Shown: positions 1 to 8,260 of the stretch, piece by piece
Position numbering within the stretch: the first letter of the stretch is position 1
Layout: every line of letters starts with the position of its first letter
NCBI RefSeq assembly: GCF_006346395.1
Contig: NZ_VDMS01000004.1
Coordinates: 372,001 to 436,000 of the forward strand
Length of the DNA: 64,000 bases
Direction: 5' to 3'
From: Nocardioides plantarum
GTDB lineage: Bacteria > Actinomycetota > Actinomycetes > Propionibacteriales > Nocardioidaceae
Translations under genes and position numbers: made by a program
Notes under the pieces: generated by a model
What the model was told of the DNA's origin: nothing
Databases searched by the model: none
Seen by the model: only the letters and a program-made list of their open reading frames with translations

Positions 1-1459
1 CCAACGACCAGGCGTCGGTACCCCAGTCGAGCGCGGCGAGCGGGAGGTCGGCCCCGGTGCGGGCCACCTCGGCGATCCAGCCGACGCACCACCCCGCGCC
101 GGTGCCGAGCAGGCGTCCGAGCGGGGCGGACACCAGCCCGACGAGTCCCCCGGCGAGCCCGAGCACGGTCGCAGGGCCCACGACCGGGGAGACCAGCAGG
201 TTGGTCAGGACCGCCACCAGGCTGACCTGACCCGAGAGCGCGGCCACGACGGGGGTGCACGCCACCTGGGCGGCCCCCGGTACGGCGAGGGCCTCGGCGA
301 GCCAGCGCGGCAGCCACTGCGCCATCGCGTCGCGCCACCCCGGGGCGAGCAGCACGATCCCGGCGGTCGCCAGCGTGGACAGCACGAAGCCCGCCGACCC
401 GGCCAACGTGGGCTGCACCAGCAGCAGGACGACGACGGCCACCGCGAGACCGCGGGTCGCCCGGCGACGTCCGTTGGAGCCCATGGCGACCAGCCCGACC
501 GTGCCCATCGCTGCGGCTCGCAGCACGCTGGGCTCGGTGCGGGCGAGGAGTACGAACCCGAGGATGCCGAGGACGGCGACGAGCACCAGCCAGCGCCCGC
601 GGACCCGGCACCAGCGCGCCAGGACGAGCAGGAAGCCCACGACGAGGGTCAGGTTGGTGCCGCTGACGGCCGTCAGGTGGGTCAGTCCCGTCGTACGGAA
701 GTCGGCCTCGAGATCGGGGTCGAGGGCGGTGTCGTCGCCGTCGACCAGGGCGGGCACGAGCGCGCGCTGGTCGGCGGGACGGTGGGCCACCGACGCACGG
801 ATCGAGGCGCGTACGGCGCCGGCCGCACGCCACCAGAGGTCGGGAGCACGCACCTGCGTCGGGGCCGAGGCACCCGTCAGCAGCCCGGCGAGGTCACTCT
901 CGCCACCGTCGGGGACGGCGAGCCGCCCACCGGTTCGCACGGTGGCGCCCAGTGGCTCCCCGGCCCAGGCGGGGTCACCGAGCACCAGCACCGGGACCGC
1001 CACCCGGTGCACCCGGCCGCGACCGACGACCTCGTGCACCTCGAGACGGACGGCGACCTGGTCGCCGTAGGGGCTCCTGACCGGGCGGGGGTCGGAGGTG
1101 AGGACCCCGAGGAACTCCACCACCGCACCCTCCCGCGCGAGGTCGGCGACCGGGCTCTGCCCGACCGCCTCGGCCCGCACCACGGCGGAGGCCAGGACGC
1201 CCGCGGCGAGGAGCAGGGCGGCGAGGACCGTCGCGACCTCACCGGGCCGGCCCCGCACCCGGGCGACGGCCAGGAGCCCGAGGCCGGCGACCAGGACGGC
1301 GAGGCAGGCGCCGGCCCTCGGCAGGTGGAGAGCCGCCAGGCCGCCAGCCCAGGCCGCCGCGGCCAGCAACGGCATCCGCAGGTCGGCCCGGAGCCGCTCG
1401 GCATCGGGCGCGCGGGCCTCCTCGTGGTCGGCCGGGGACTCGTCGGCGATGCTCGGCAC
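1..1459 (-). CDS. comEC: ComEC/Rec2 DNA-uptake channel, C-terminus beyond the left edge
   Basis: Only the first ~486 residues are inside the window; the frame is still open at base 1. ComEC forms the membrane channel that brings single-stranded DNA into competent cells. The translation has hydrophobic segments near the N-terminus, then a soluble OB-like stretch. The family hallmark HLTAVSGTNLTL follows at about residue 261, then a run of strongly hydrophobic helices including SGQVSLVAVLTNLLVSPVV. The start used is GTG at 1459, 10 nt after the comEA stop, so the two are probably co-transcribed. No ATG start gives this frame. Natural competence has not been shown for most Nocardioides-like organisms, so the role in this host is inferred from the family only. 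Confidence 0.9.
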   Translation of the reverse strand, partial: MPSIADESPADHEEARAPDAERLRADLRMPLLAAAAWAGGLAALHLPRAGACLAVLVAGLGLLAVARVRGRPGEVATVLAALLLAAGVLASAVVRAEAVGQSPVADLAREGAVVEFLGVLTSDPRPVRSPYGDQVAVRLEVHEVVGRGRVHRVAVPVLVLGDPAWAGEPLGATVRTGGRLAVPDGGESDLAGLLTGASAPTQVRAPDLWWRAAGAVRASIRASVAHRPADQRALVPALVDGDDTALDPDLEADFRTTGLTHLTAVSGTNLTLVVGFLLVLARWCRVRGRWLVLVAVLGILGFVLLARTEPSVLRAAAMGTVGLVAMGSNGRRRATRGLAVAVVVLLLVQPTLAGSAGFVLSTLATAGIVLLAPGWRDAMAQWLPRWLAEALAVPGAAQVACTPVVAALSGQVSLVAVLTNLLVSPVVGPATVLGLAGGLVGLVSAPLGRLLGTGAGWCVGWIAEVARTGADLPLAALDWGTDAWSL

Positions 1460-1469
1460 CCGCGCGGCC

Positions 1470-2513
1470 TCACACCGTCACCAGCGGTGTCAGCGTCGCC
1501 AACGTGGCGTCGCCGATGCCGTCGACCTCGAGCAGCTCGGTGACCGCGCTGAACCCTCCGTGCTCGTCGCGCCACCGCACGATGGCGGCTGCGGTCACCG
1601 GCCCGATCTCGGGCAGGCCCTCGAGCTGGGCCTGGTCGGCGAGGTTGAGGTCGACCAGCGCGGCGGGCGCTCCACCACCACCACCACCGCCCGCGCCGCT
1701 GGTGGCGACCGGGGATGGCGGCGCGGCAGCCCCCTCGACCCCGACGAGGATCTGCTCCCCGTCGACCAGGGGCCGGGCCAGGTTGAGCGTGGTCAGGTCG
1801 ACCGAGCCACGGGCTCCCCCGGCCTTCTTCAGCGCGTCGACCACCCGCGAGCCGGCATCGAGGACGACGATGCCGGGCCGACGCACACGGCCGGCCACGT
1901 CGACGGTGACCGTGGCCGCAGCGGCACCCCCGGCCGCACCCGCGCTGGTGCTCCCCTCGGCCGGGGCCGACGACGCGGGCGCGGCGCCGACCGGGACGAG
2001 GTCGCCGGCGGGACTCGCGGCACTCGCGACGGGGACCGGGGACGACGGCCCGGGGTCGTCGCGGACCACCTGCCAGCAGGTCCAGCCCAGCCCCACGGCG
2101 ACCAGCACCGCGACGACGGCGACCGGCCCGGGCCCGAGGGCCACCCGGCCGCGCAGCGTCTCGGGCAGCACCGCCGACCAGGTCAACCGTCGTCGGTCGG
2201 CATGTCGACCCGGCACCGGCACCATCACGGGGGCGGGATCGTGGTGCCGGTCGGGCACGAGCTCGCCCCACGGCGTCGCCGGCTCCTCCCGCACCGGCTC
2301 CTCCCGCACCGGCTCCTCCCGTACCGCCTCCTCCAATGGAGGGGACACGACGTGGAGTGCCGGGCGCAGCGGGGCGACCCGGGTGTGCTCGCCCCACCAC
2401 TCGTCACCGACGGCCGGCGCCTCCTGCCGGGTGCTCGCCAGCTGCTCGGAGAGCAGGGCGAGCCGCCGGGAGACGGCTTCCTGGTGCTCGGGGCTGGGTC
2501 GACGGCTGCGCAT
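1470..2513 (-). CDS. comEA: ComEA-type DNA-binding competence protein (SLBB + helix-hairpin-helix)
   Basis: This 347-residue protein would bind DNA at the membrane and pass it to ComEC. It has a charged N-terminal cytoplasmic region and one transmembrane segment (VAVVAVLVAVGLGW). An SLBB-like domain follows (VDVAGRVRRPGIV...GEQILVGV), then a C-terminal double helix-hairpin-helix containing LEGLPEIGPVTAAAI and LLEVDGIGDATLA. The N-terminal region holds three copies of REEPV encoded by three near-identical 15-bp units at 2281-2325. A TACGGT -10 box lies 7 nt before the ATG (2521-2526), suggesting a leaderless transcript. It sits just upstream of comEC in the order usual for competence loci. Confidence 0.9.
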   Translation of the reverse strand: MRSRRPSPEHQEAVSRRLALLSEQLASTRQEAPAVGDEWWGEHTRVAPLRPALHVVSPPLEEAVREEPVREEPVREEPATPWGELVPDRHHDPAPVMVPVPGRHADRRRLTWSAVLPETLRGRVALGPGPVAVVAVLVAVGLGWTCWQVVRDDPGPSSPVPVASAASPAGDLVPVGAAPASSAPAEGSTSAGAAGGAAAATVTVDVAGRVRRPGIVVLDAGSRVVDALKKAGGARGSVDLTTLNLARPLVDGEQILVGVEGAAAPPSPVATSGAGGGGGGGAPAALVDLNLADQAQLEGLPEIGPVTAAAIVRWRDEHGGFSAVTELLEVDGIGDATLATLTPLVTV

Positions 2514-2640
2514 GCCGAGGACCGTAGGCGGGGACGGCGACGGGGGCGGGGCCCGCGGCCAGGGGCTGTGGACGGACGCGTCCGACGGCGGCCTGTGGAC
2601 GACTCCGGGCTGTTCCCACAGCCGGCCCGACCGGCTTTGC

Positions 2641-3498
2641 CTACCCGGCCGGGGCCACGCAGACGGCGATCATCCCCGGGCCGACGTGCGCGCCCAGCAC
2701 GGCGCCGATCTCGGCGCACCAGACCTCGCGTCCGCCGAGCTGGTCGGCCAGCCGCTCGCCCAGCGTGTCCGCGAGCGCCGCGGCGCGATCGGGGTTGGCG
2801 AGGTGCGCGACGCACACGTCGACCTGCTCGTCGCCGGCCGCGGCGACGGCCAGCTCGCCGAGCCGCGCGAGCGCGCGCGCAGAGGTGCGCACCCGCTCGA
2901 GGGAGGAGACGACGCCGCCCTCGATGGTCAGCAGCGGCTTCACCGCGAGGGCCCCGCCGAGCAGCGCGGCCGCGGCCCCGATCCGACCGCCACGGCGCAG
3001 GTACTCGAGCGTGTCGACGTAGAAGTACGACGAGCACGCGGCTGCCCGCTCACGCGCGGCCGCGGCCGCCTCAGCGGCGGTGGCCCCGGCCGCGGCGGCC
3101 TGCGCGGCCGCGAGGGCGGCGTACCCGGTGGCGACGCCGACCTGGCGGCTGTCGACGCACGTCACCGGCACCGGACCACCGCGCGCAGCGACCTGCGCGG
3201 ACTCGAAGGTGCCGCTCATGTCGCCGGAGATGTGGACCGACACGATCGCGTCGGCCCCCTCGGCGGCGAGGCGGGCGTAGACCTCGCGGAACACCTCGGG
3301 GGCAGGGCGCGACGTGCTGACCGGCCGGAACTCCTTGAGCGCCGCGGCGACGCGCTCGGGCGAGGCCTCCTCGGAGTCCTCGTCGTAGGAGTCGGCGCCG
3401 ATCACGACCTGCAGGGGCACCACGACGATGCCGCGCGCCTCGGCGACCTCGGGAGGCAGGCTCGCCGTCGAGTCGGTGACGACGACGACCGATGGCAT
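2641..3498 (-). CDS. DegV family fatty-acid-binding protein
   Basis: A 285-residue DegV-fold protein. Proteins of this family bind a fatty acid between two domains; in Firmicutes they act as FakB subunits presenting fatty acids to a kinase. The N-terminus VVVVTDSTASLPPE and the internal VSVHISGDMSGTFESAQ are the two conserved ligand- and phosphate-contact stretches. No FakA-like kinase is in the window. The ATG is preceded by TAGCAT with a 6-nt gap (3505-3510), which fits a leaderless mRNA and supports this start. It lies between leuS and comEA, all on the same strand. Confidence 0.88.
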   Translation of the reverse strand: MPSVVVVTDSTASLPPEVAEARGIVVVPLQVVIGADSYDEDSEEASPERVAAALKEFRPVSTSRPAPEVFREVYARLAAEGADAIVSVHISGDMSGTFESAQVAARGGPVPVTCVDSRQVGVATGYAALAAAQAAAAGATAAEAAAAARERAAACSSYFYVDTLEYLRRGGRIGAAAALLGGALAVKPLLTIEGGVVSSLERVRTSARALARLGELAVAAAGDEQVDVCVAHLANPDRAAALADTLGERLADQLGGREVWCAEIGAVLGAHVGPGMIAVCVAPAG

Positions 3499-3535
3499 GG
3501 CCGGATGCTAGTGGACCGCCGCGCGCCGTCCGAGG

Positions 3536-6022
3536 TCAGACGACGACGTTGACCAGCTTGGGCTCGCGCACGATCACCTTGCGCACCTCACGCCCGTCGA
3601 TCGCGGCGACGACGGCCGGGTCGGCCAGCGCCAGCGCCTCCAGGTCGGCCGCGCTGATGCCGGGGTCGACCTCCAGCCGCGCGCGGACCTTGCCCTGAAT
3701 CTGCACGACGGCGGTGACGGACTCCTCGACCAGCAGCGCGGGGTCGACGACGGGCCAGGCCGCGTTGGCGACCGACGGCGCGTGGCCCAGGGTCTCCCAC
3801 AGCTCCTCGGCGACGTACGGCGCCACCATCGACAGCAGCATGGCCACGGCCTCGACGGCCTCGCGCACGGCCGGGTCAGCCCCGCCCACCCCGGTGTCGA
3901 TGGCCTTGCGGGTCGCGTTGACCAGCTCCATGGTGCGCGCGACCATCACGTTGAACCGGTGGCTCTCGACCAGGGTCTCGGCGTCGGCGACGACGCGGTG
4001 CGTGACCCGGCGCAGGGCCACGTCGCCCGTCGCGGGGTCGACGCCGGGGGCCGAGGTGACGTCGTTGCCCAGCCGCCAGGCGCGCTGCAGGAACCTCAGG
4101 GACCCGGCGGGGCTCATCTCGGCCCAGTCGATGTCGTCCTCGGGCGGTCCGGCGAAGATCAGCGTCAGCCGGACGGCGTCGACGCCGAACTCGGCCAGCT
4201 GGGCGCCCAGGCTCACGCCGTTGCCCAGGGACTTGCTCATCTTCTTGCCCTGGTTGATGACGAAGCCCTGGTTGAGCTGCGCGGCGAACGGCTCGCGCGT
4301 CTGCAGCAGCCCCATGTCGGCCAGCACCTTGGTGAAGAACCGGGCGTAGAGCAGGTGCAGGACCGCGTGCTCGACGCCGCCGATGTAGATGTCGGTCGGC
4401 ATCCACGCGTCGGCCTTGGCGGGGTCGAACGGACCGTCGGTGTAGCCGGGCGAGGTGAAGCGCAGGAAGTACCAGGACGAGTCGACGAAGGTGTCCATCG
4501 TGTCGCTGTCGCGCTTGGCCGGACCGCCGCAGCTCGGGCAGGTGACGTTGACCCAGTCGGACGCCGCCGCCAGCGGCGAGGTGCCCTTGGGCTTCAGGTC
4601 GGCGCCGCGCAGCTCGGGCAGCTCGACGGGCAGCTGGTCCAGGGGGACGTCGACCTCGCCGCAGCTCGGGCAGTGGATCACCGGGATCGGCACGCCCCAG
4701 TAGCGCTGCCGGCTCAGCAGCCAGTCGCGCAGCCGGTAGTTGACGGTGCCGCGACCGACGCCCTTGGCCTCCAGCCAGGTGATGACCGTCGACTTGGCCT
4801 CCGGGATCTCCATCCCGTCGACCGAGATCTCGTCGTTGGTGGAGTTGATCGCCGGCCCGGCGCCGGTGAAGGCCTCGCCGCCGTCGGCCTCGAAGCCGTC
4901 GGTCGGCTGGACGGTGCGCACCACCGGCAGGCCGAAGACCTTCGCGAAGTCCCAGTCGCGCTGGTCCTGCCCGGGGACGGCCATGATCGCGCCGGTGCCG
5001 TAGTCGGCCAGCACGTAGTCGGCGGCGTAGACCGGGATCGAGGCCCCGGTGACGGGGTTGACCGCGGTGACGCCCAGGTCGACGCCGGTCTTGGGACGGT
5101 CGCTGGCCAGCCGGTCGATGTCGGAGGCGGTGCGCACCGACTCCAGGTAGGCCTCGTAGGCCGGGCGCTGGGCGTCGGTGACCAGCTCGGCCGCCAGCGC
5201 CGCGTCGGCCGCGACCACCATGAACGTCGCGCCGAACAGGGTGTCGGGACGCGTCGTGTAGACGGTCAGGGGCTCCTCGCGACCCTCGACCACGAAGTCG
5301 ACGTGGGCGCCCTCGGAGCGACCGATCCAGTTGCGCTGGGCGGTAATGACGCGGTCGGGCCAGGTCGGCGCCAGCGTCTCCAGGTCGTCCAGCAGCTCCT
5401 GGGCGTAGTCGGTGATCTTGAAGTACCACTGCGTCAGGTCGCGCTTGGTGACCACAGCGCCGCACCGGTCGCACGTGCCGTCGGCCAGCACCTGCTCGTT
5501 GGCCAGCACCGTCTGGTCCTGGGGGCACCAGTTGACCGGGCTGTTCTTGCGGTAGGCCAGCCCGCGCTCGCGGAACTTCAGGAACAGCCACTGGGTCCAC
5601 TGGTAGTACTCGGGGTCGGAGGTGTGCAGCCGGCGTGACCAGTCGAACGCCAGGCCGTAGTTCTTCATCGACGCGGCCTGCGTCTCGATGTTGGCGTAGG
5701 TGTAGGTCGCCGGGTGCTCGTCGTTCCTGATCGCGGCGTTCTCGGCCGGCAGGCCGAAGGAGTCCCAACCCATCGGGTTGAGCACCTCGTAGCCACGGAA
5801 GCGCCAGTAGCGCGCGATCACGTCGTGCAGGGCGAACACCTCGGCGTGGCCCATGTGCAGGTCACCGCTCGGGTAGGGGAACATCGTGAGCGCGTAGTGC
5901 TTCTCCTTGGCCGAGTCGTCGTCGGCGCGGAAGGGCTCGGTCTCGGCCCACACCCGCTGCCACTTCTGCTCGGTCGACGCGACGTCGTACGTCGCTGCCT
6001 CGGGGCTGCTCTGCTCGCTCAT
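3536..6022 (-). CDS. leuS: Leucyl-tRNA synthetase
   Basis: Class I synthetase of 828 residues that charges tRNA-Leu. The HIGH-type signature HMGH is at residues 56-59 within [11 protein letters not shown], and the KMSKS loop (KKMSKSLGN) is at 593-601. The CP1 editing domain lies between ([15 protein letters not shown]). Two zinc-type CxxC pairs are visible (CDRCG, CPSCG). The C-terminus ends in the usual [14 protein letters not shown]. The start ATG at 6022 follows GAGCAGGAGCAGAGC, which contains an AGGAG ribosome site. The 130-nt leader upstream contains a leucine leader ORF and attenuator described separately, so expression probably responds to charged tRNA-Leu. Confidence 0.97.
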   Translation of the reverse strand: MSEQSSPEAATYDVASTEQKWQRVWAETEPFRADDDSAKEKHYALTMFPYPSGDLHMGHAEVFALHDVIARYWRFRGYEVLNPMGWDSFGLPAENAAIRNDEHPATYTYANIETQAASMKNYGLAFDWSRRLHTSDPEYYQWTQWLFLKFRERGLAYRKNSPVNWCPQDQTVLANEQVLADGTCDRCGAVVTKRDLTQWYFKITDYAQELLDDLETLAPTWPDRVITAQRNWIGRSEGAHVDFVVEGREEPLTVYTTRPDTLFGATFMVVAADAALAAELVTDAQRPAYEAYLESVRTASDIDRLASDRPKTGVDLGVTAVNPVTGASIPVYAADYVLADYGTGAIMAVPGQDQRDWDFAKVFGLPVVRTVQPTDGFEADGGEAFTGAGPAINSTNDEISVDGMEIPEAKSTVITWLEAKGVGRGTVNYRLRDWLLSRQRYWGVPIPVIHCPSCGEVDVPLDQLPVELPELRGADLKPKGTSPLAAASDWVNVTCPSCGGPAKRDSDTMDTFVDSSWYFLRFTSPGYTDGPFDPAKADAWMPTDIYIGGVEHAVLHLLYARFFTKVLADMGLLQTREPFAAQLNQGFVINQGKKMSKSLGNGVSLGAQLAEFGVDAVRLTLIFAGPPEDDIDWAEMSPAGSLRFLQRAWRLGNDVTSAPGVDPATGDVALRRVTHRVVADAETLVESHRFNVMVARTMELVNATRKAIDTGVGGADPAVREAVEAVAMLLSMVAPYVAEELWETLGHAPSVANAAWPVVDPALLVEESVTAVVQIQGKVRARLEVDPGISAADLEALALADPAVVAAIDGREVRKVIVREPKLVNVVV

Positions 6023-6070
6023 GCTCTGCTCCTGCTCGTCTGCTGCTGGTGCTCACCTGGTCCGGACATG

Positions 6071-6093
6071 AAAAAACCCCTCGCATGGAGGGG
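6071..6093 (-). terminator. Intrinsic terminator upstream of leuS (attenuator terminator)
   Basis: A 6-bp G/C-rich stem (6077-6082 with 6088-6093), a 5-nt loop and six T residues on the minus strand. No minus-strand gene ends just upstream: the gene before it is the divergent VOC gene. The terminator therefore sits between the leuS promoter and leuS, which is why it is read as an attenuator. Confidence 0.75.
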
Positions 6094-6123
6094 TGGCCAC
6101 GCAGATCGAACGATCAGCGCGGC
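6071..6123 (-). promoter_or_regulatory. Transcription attenuator in the leuS leader
   Basis: Read on the minus strand, three mutually exclusive stems can be drawn. Arm 1 GCCGCGC (6117-6123) pairs with arm 2 GCGTGGC (6096-6102), capped by the perfect inner hairpin GATCG-TT-CGATC (6104-6115). Alternatively TGCGTGG (6097-6103) pairs over 7 bp with CCATGCG (6082-6088), which lies in the loop of the terminator. The terminator itself is CCCCTC-CATGC-GAGGGG followed by six T (6071-6093). A ribosome stalled at the second or third Leu codon would cover arm 1, free arm 2 and favour the antiterminator. The pairings are read directly from sequence; the mechanism is inferred. Confidence 0.65.
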
Positions 6124-6152
6124 TGTCCGAGAAGCAGGGTGTGGGTGCTCAC
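6114..6152 (-). CDS. Putative leucine leader peptide (12 residues) of leuS
   Basis: A GTG-initiated ORF of 12 codons reads M-S-T-H-T-L-L-L-G-Q-P-R-stop, with three consecutive leucine codons (CTG CTT CTC, 6137-6129). A TAAGGT -10 box at 6159-6164 ends 6 nt before the GTG, so transcription would begin at or next to the start codon (leaderless). The ORF ends inside the first arm of the attenuator stem. Leader peptides of this kind are known for actinobacterial amino-acid genes; its use before leuS is inferred from sequence. It is too short for statistical support from coding bias. Confidence 0.6.
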   Translation of the reverse strand: MSTHTLLLGQPR

Positions 6153-6189
6153 GCGAGCACCTTACCGCGCACCGCCCTAGGGTCGGTAC

Positions 6190-6663
6190 ATGGTTGCCGT
6201 CACCGTGTCCCCCTGGATCGTGACGGCCGACGCCGACGGTCTGCTCGCCTTCCTCGCCGACGTGTACGGCGCCCGCGAGATCGGTCGCGTGCCCGGGCCT
6301 GACGGCCGGGTCGGCCACGCCGAGACGGTCCTGGGCGACACGACGTTCGTCGTGGTCGACGCCGACCCCGACTGGGTGCCCCGCCCGGCGCTGTTCCGGC
6401 TGCGCGTCGACGACATCGACGGCGTGCTGGCCGCGGCCGAGGCGGCAGGGGCCCGCGTCGTCACTCCCCGCACGCTGCTGCCGCAAGGTGCGGCCGGGGC
6501 GAGGCTCGTCGACCCGTGGGGCCACCTGTGGTGGCTCGAGCAGCAGGTCGAGACGGTCGAGGTCGACGAGCTGCTGCGGCGACTCACCGACCCGGCCACG
6601 GCCGGTGCGGTGGCGGCGTACGACGCCTCGCTCGACGCCGAGCTGCGGGCACGACGCCCCTGA
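6190..6663 (+). CDS. VOC-superfamily (glyoxalase/PhnB-like) protein
   Basis: A 157-residue protein with the beta-alpha-beta-beta-beta pattern of vicinal oxygen chelate proteins: VTVSPWIVTADADGLLAFLADVYGA opens the first module and FRLRVDDIDGVLAAAEAAGA the second. ARLVDPWGHLWWLEQQ is the characteristic final strand. Members include glyoxalases, antibiotic-binding proteins and PhnB-like proteins of unknown function; no substrate can be assigned here. TAGGGT at 6178-6183 lies 6 nt before the ATG, a leaderless arrangement. The gene is divergent from leuS, with promoters facing each other across about 40 bp. It ends 29 bp from the convergent TetR gene. Confidence 0.8.
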   Translation: MVAVTVSPWIVTADADGLLAFLADVYGAREIGRVPGPDGRVGHAETVLGDTTFVVVDADPDWVPRPALFRLRVDDIDGVLAAAEAAGARVVTPRTLLPQGAAGARLVDPWGHLWWLEQQVETVEVDELLRRLTDPATAGAVAAYDASLDAELRARRP

Positions 6664-6692
6664 CAGCAGCAGACGGCAGCAGGAGGCGCCCG

Positions 6693-7322
6693 TCAGGGGG
6701 CGAGCATCAGCGGCATCAGCGTGTGCACCTGGGCGACCAGGTCGTCGAGCACCCGCTGGGCCGCCACCGGGTCGCCGGTCTGGTGGCCGAGCAGGGCCTG
6801 CTGGAACAGCCCGTCGAGCACGCCGTAGGCCGCTGCCGGGACGAGCGCCGGCGCACGTCCCGCCAGCTCGGCGTAGCGGGCGACGACGCGCCAGATCATC
6901 TGCTCGAGCGTGGAGTCGATGAGCGTGACCGCCTCGCGCAGCCCCTCCTCGAACATGCTCTGGGTGCGCAGGTCGTACCAGAGGCGGTGCATCGGCGCCT
7001 CGTCGCGCAGGGTCTCGACGAGCTTGGCGGCGAACGCGTCGAGCAGCCCGTCGGGAGTCGTGGCGTCCTCGACGACCGCGTCGTAGCGCGTCACGCACTG
7101 GGCCTTGTAGTAGCGCACGCAGTAGACGATGAGCTCGAGCTTGTCGTGGAAGTAGTAGTGCACGACGCCGTGGCTGAACTCGGAGTTGTGGGCGATCTCG
7201 CGCAGGCTGGCCTTGGCGTAGCCGATCTCGCCCAGCGTGCGCAGCGCCGACTCGGCCAGCTCGTTGCGGCGCGCGTCGTGCTTGTCGGCAGGGGCGCGAC
7301 GGGCCTCCCGGGTCGAGGTCAT
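6693..7322 (-). CDS. TetR/AcrR family transcriptional regulator
   Basis: A 209-residue repressor-type protein. The N-terminal helix-turn-helix is clear (ESALRTLGEIGYAKASLREIAHNSEFSHGVVHYYFHDKLELI), followed by an all-helical ligand domain. The start at 7322 is chosen over an ATG 15 codons upstream because CAGGAT lies 6 nt before it (7329-7334), and because the upstream codons would run through an operator-like palindrome. It is divergent from the SDR / acyl-CoA ligase operon, which it probably controls through the two palindromes in the gap. A CoA thioester or substrate ligand is a guess from neighbours. Confidence 0.9.
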   Translation of the reverse strand: MTSTREARRAPADKHDARRNELAESALRTLGEIGYAKASLREIAHNSEFSHGVVHYYFHDKLELIVYCVRYYKAQCVTRYDAVVEDATTPDGLLDAFAAKLVETLRDEAPMHRLWYDLRTQSMFEEGLREAVTLIDSTLEQMIWRVVARYAELAGRAPALVPAAAYGVLDGLFQQALLGHQTGDPVAAQRVLDDLVAQVHTLMPLMLAP

Positions 7323-7340
7323 GGCGTCATCCTGACACAT

Positions 7341-7380
7341 GTCCAGCATTTTCTGGACGTCCGTCAAGATTTCTCTTGAC
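7341..7380. promoter_or_regulatory. Paired palindromic operators between tetR and the SDR operon
   Basis: Two inverted repeats of equal geometry: GTCCAGCATTTTCTGGAC (7341-7358) and GTCAAGATTTCTCTTGAC (7363-7380), each with 6-bp arms and a 6-bp spacer. Their centres are 22 bp apart, about two helical turns. The second overlaps a TTGACA -35 element (7376-7381) that pairs with TACGTT (7401-7406) at a 19-bp spacing on the plus strand. This placement is what one expects for TetR repression of the operon beginning at 7466. Confidence 0.7.
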
Positions 7381-7465
7381 AGTCGTCCAGAGAATGGGGC
7401 TACGTTGTGACGGTCCCCACAGCAGGCAGCACCAGCCCCAGACCGACGACGCTCGAGGAGCCTTC

Positions 7466-8260
7466 ATGACCGTGTTCGACCTGACCGGACGCACCGCCCT
7501 GGTGACCGGCGCAGCCCAAGGCCTCGGCGAGGGCATGGCCCATGCCCTCGCCGCCGCCGGAGCCACCGTCGTGGTCGCCGACCTGCAGGACGAGCTGGCC
7601 GCCCAGGTCGCCGAGTCGCTGGGCGGCGCCCACTCCGCCGTCCACCTCGACGTCACCGACGAGCCGTCCTGGGAGGCCGCCGCTGCTGCCGCGGTCGAGC
7701 GCACCGGACGTCTCGACATCCTCGTCAACAACGCCGGCGTCGAGATCAGCAGCCTGATCGCCGACGTCGACCCGGCCGACATCCGCACCATGCTCGACGT
7801 CAACGTGCTTGGCACCGCGCTCGGGATCAAGCACGGCCTGCGCACCATGCGTCCCGGCGGCGCCGCCGGTCAGGGCGGCAGCATCATCAACATCTCCTCG
7901 GTCGCCGCGACCATCGCCTTCCCCGGCATCCCGATCTACTCGGCCACCAAGTCGGCCGTCGACCGCCTCACCCGCGTCGCAGCCATGGAGGCCGGCAAGC
8001 TCGGCTACGGCGTCCGCGTCAACTGCATCTACCCCGGGCTCGTCCCCACCGCCATGGGCACCGGCCTCGCCGTCGACATGGCCACGCTCGGGCTCTTCGA
8101 GTCCCCCGACGCCGCCGTCGGCGCCGTCATCGAGCAGACCCCGCTGGGTCGCCTCGGCGAGGTCGGCGACATGGCCGACGCGGTCGTGTTCCTGGCCTCC
8201 GACGCCGCCCGCTTCGTCACCGGCACCGGCCTGTCGGTCGACGGCGGGATGGGGATGTGA
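7466..8260 (+). CDS. SDR family NAD(P)-dependent oxidoreductase
   Basis: A 264-residue classical short-chain dehydrogenase. The cofactor motif TGAAQGLGEG is at about residues 13-22, followed by NNAG. The catalytic Ser and Tyr-x-x-x-Lys are in IINISSVAATIAFPGIPIYS and YSATKS. The protein ends with TGTGLSVDGGMGM, the usual SDR C-terminus. The ATG at 7466 has GAGGAG 6 nt upstream; an earlier in-frame ATG at 7376 would place coding sequence on the -35 box. First gene of a four-gene operon divergent from tetR. The substrate is a hydroxyl or keto compound of unknown identity, possibly a lipid or steroid ring intermediate handled by the neighbouring CoA ligase. Confidence 0.92.
   Translation: MTVFDLTGRTALVTGAAQGLGEGMAHALAAAGATVVVADLQDELAAQVAESLGGAHSAVHLDVTDEPSWEAAAAAAVERTGRLDILVNNAGVEISSLIADVDPADIRTMLDVNVLGTALGIKHGLRTMRPGGAAGQGGSIINISSVAATIAFPGIPIYSATKSAVDRLTRVAAMEAGKLGYGVRVNCIYPGLVPTAMGTGLAVDMATLGLFESPDAAVGAVIEQTPLGRLGEVGDMADAVVFLASDAARFVTGTGLSVDGGMGM

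Noticed and set aside
2540..2625. DnaA-box-like 9-mers (CGTCCACAG twice) and a CTGTGGGAACAG palindrome upstream of comEA
   Set aside because: Only two degenerate matches and no replication genes nearby; not enough for an origin or DnaA regulation claim.
6023..6189. T-box riboswitch upstream of leuS
   Set aside because: No T-box consensus (UGGN with ACCGCG context) or specifier stem could be drawn; the leader peptide attenuator explains the terminator better.
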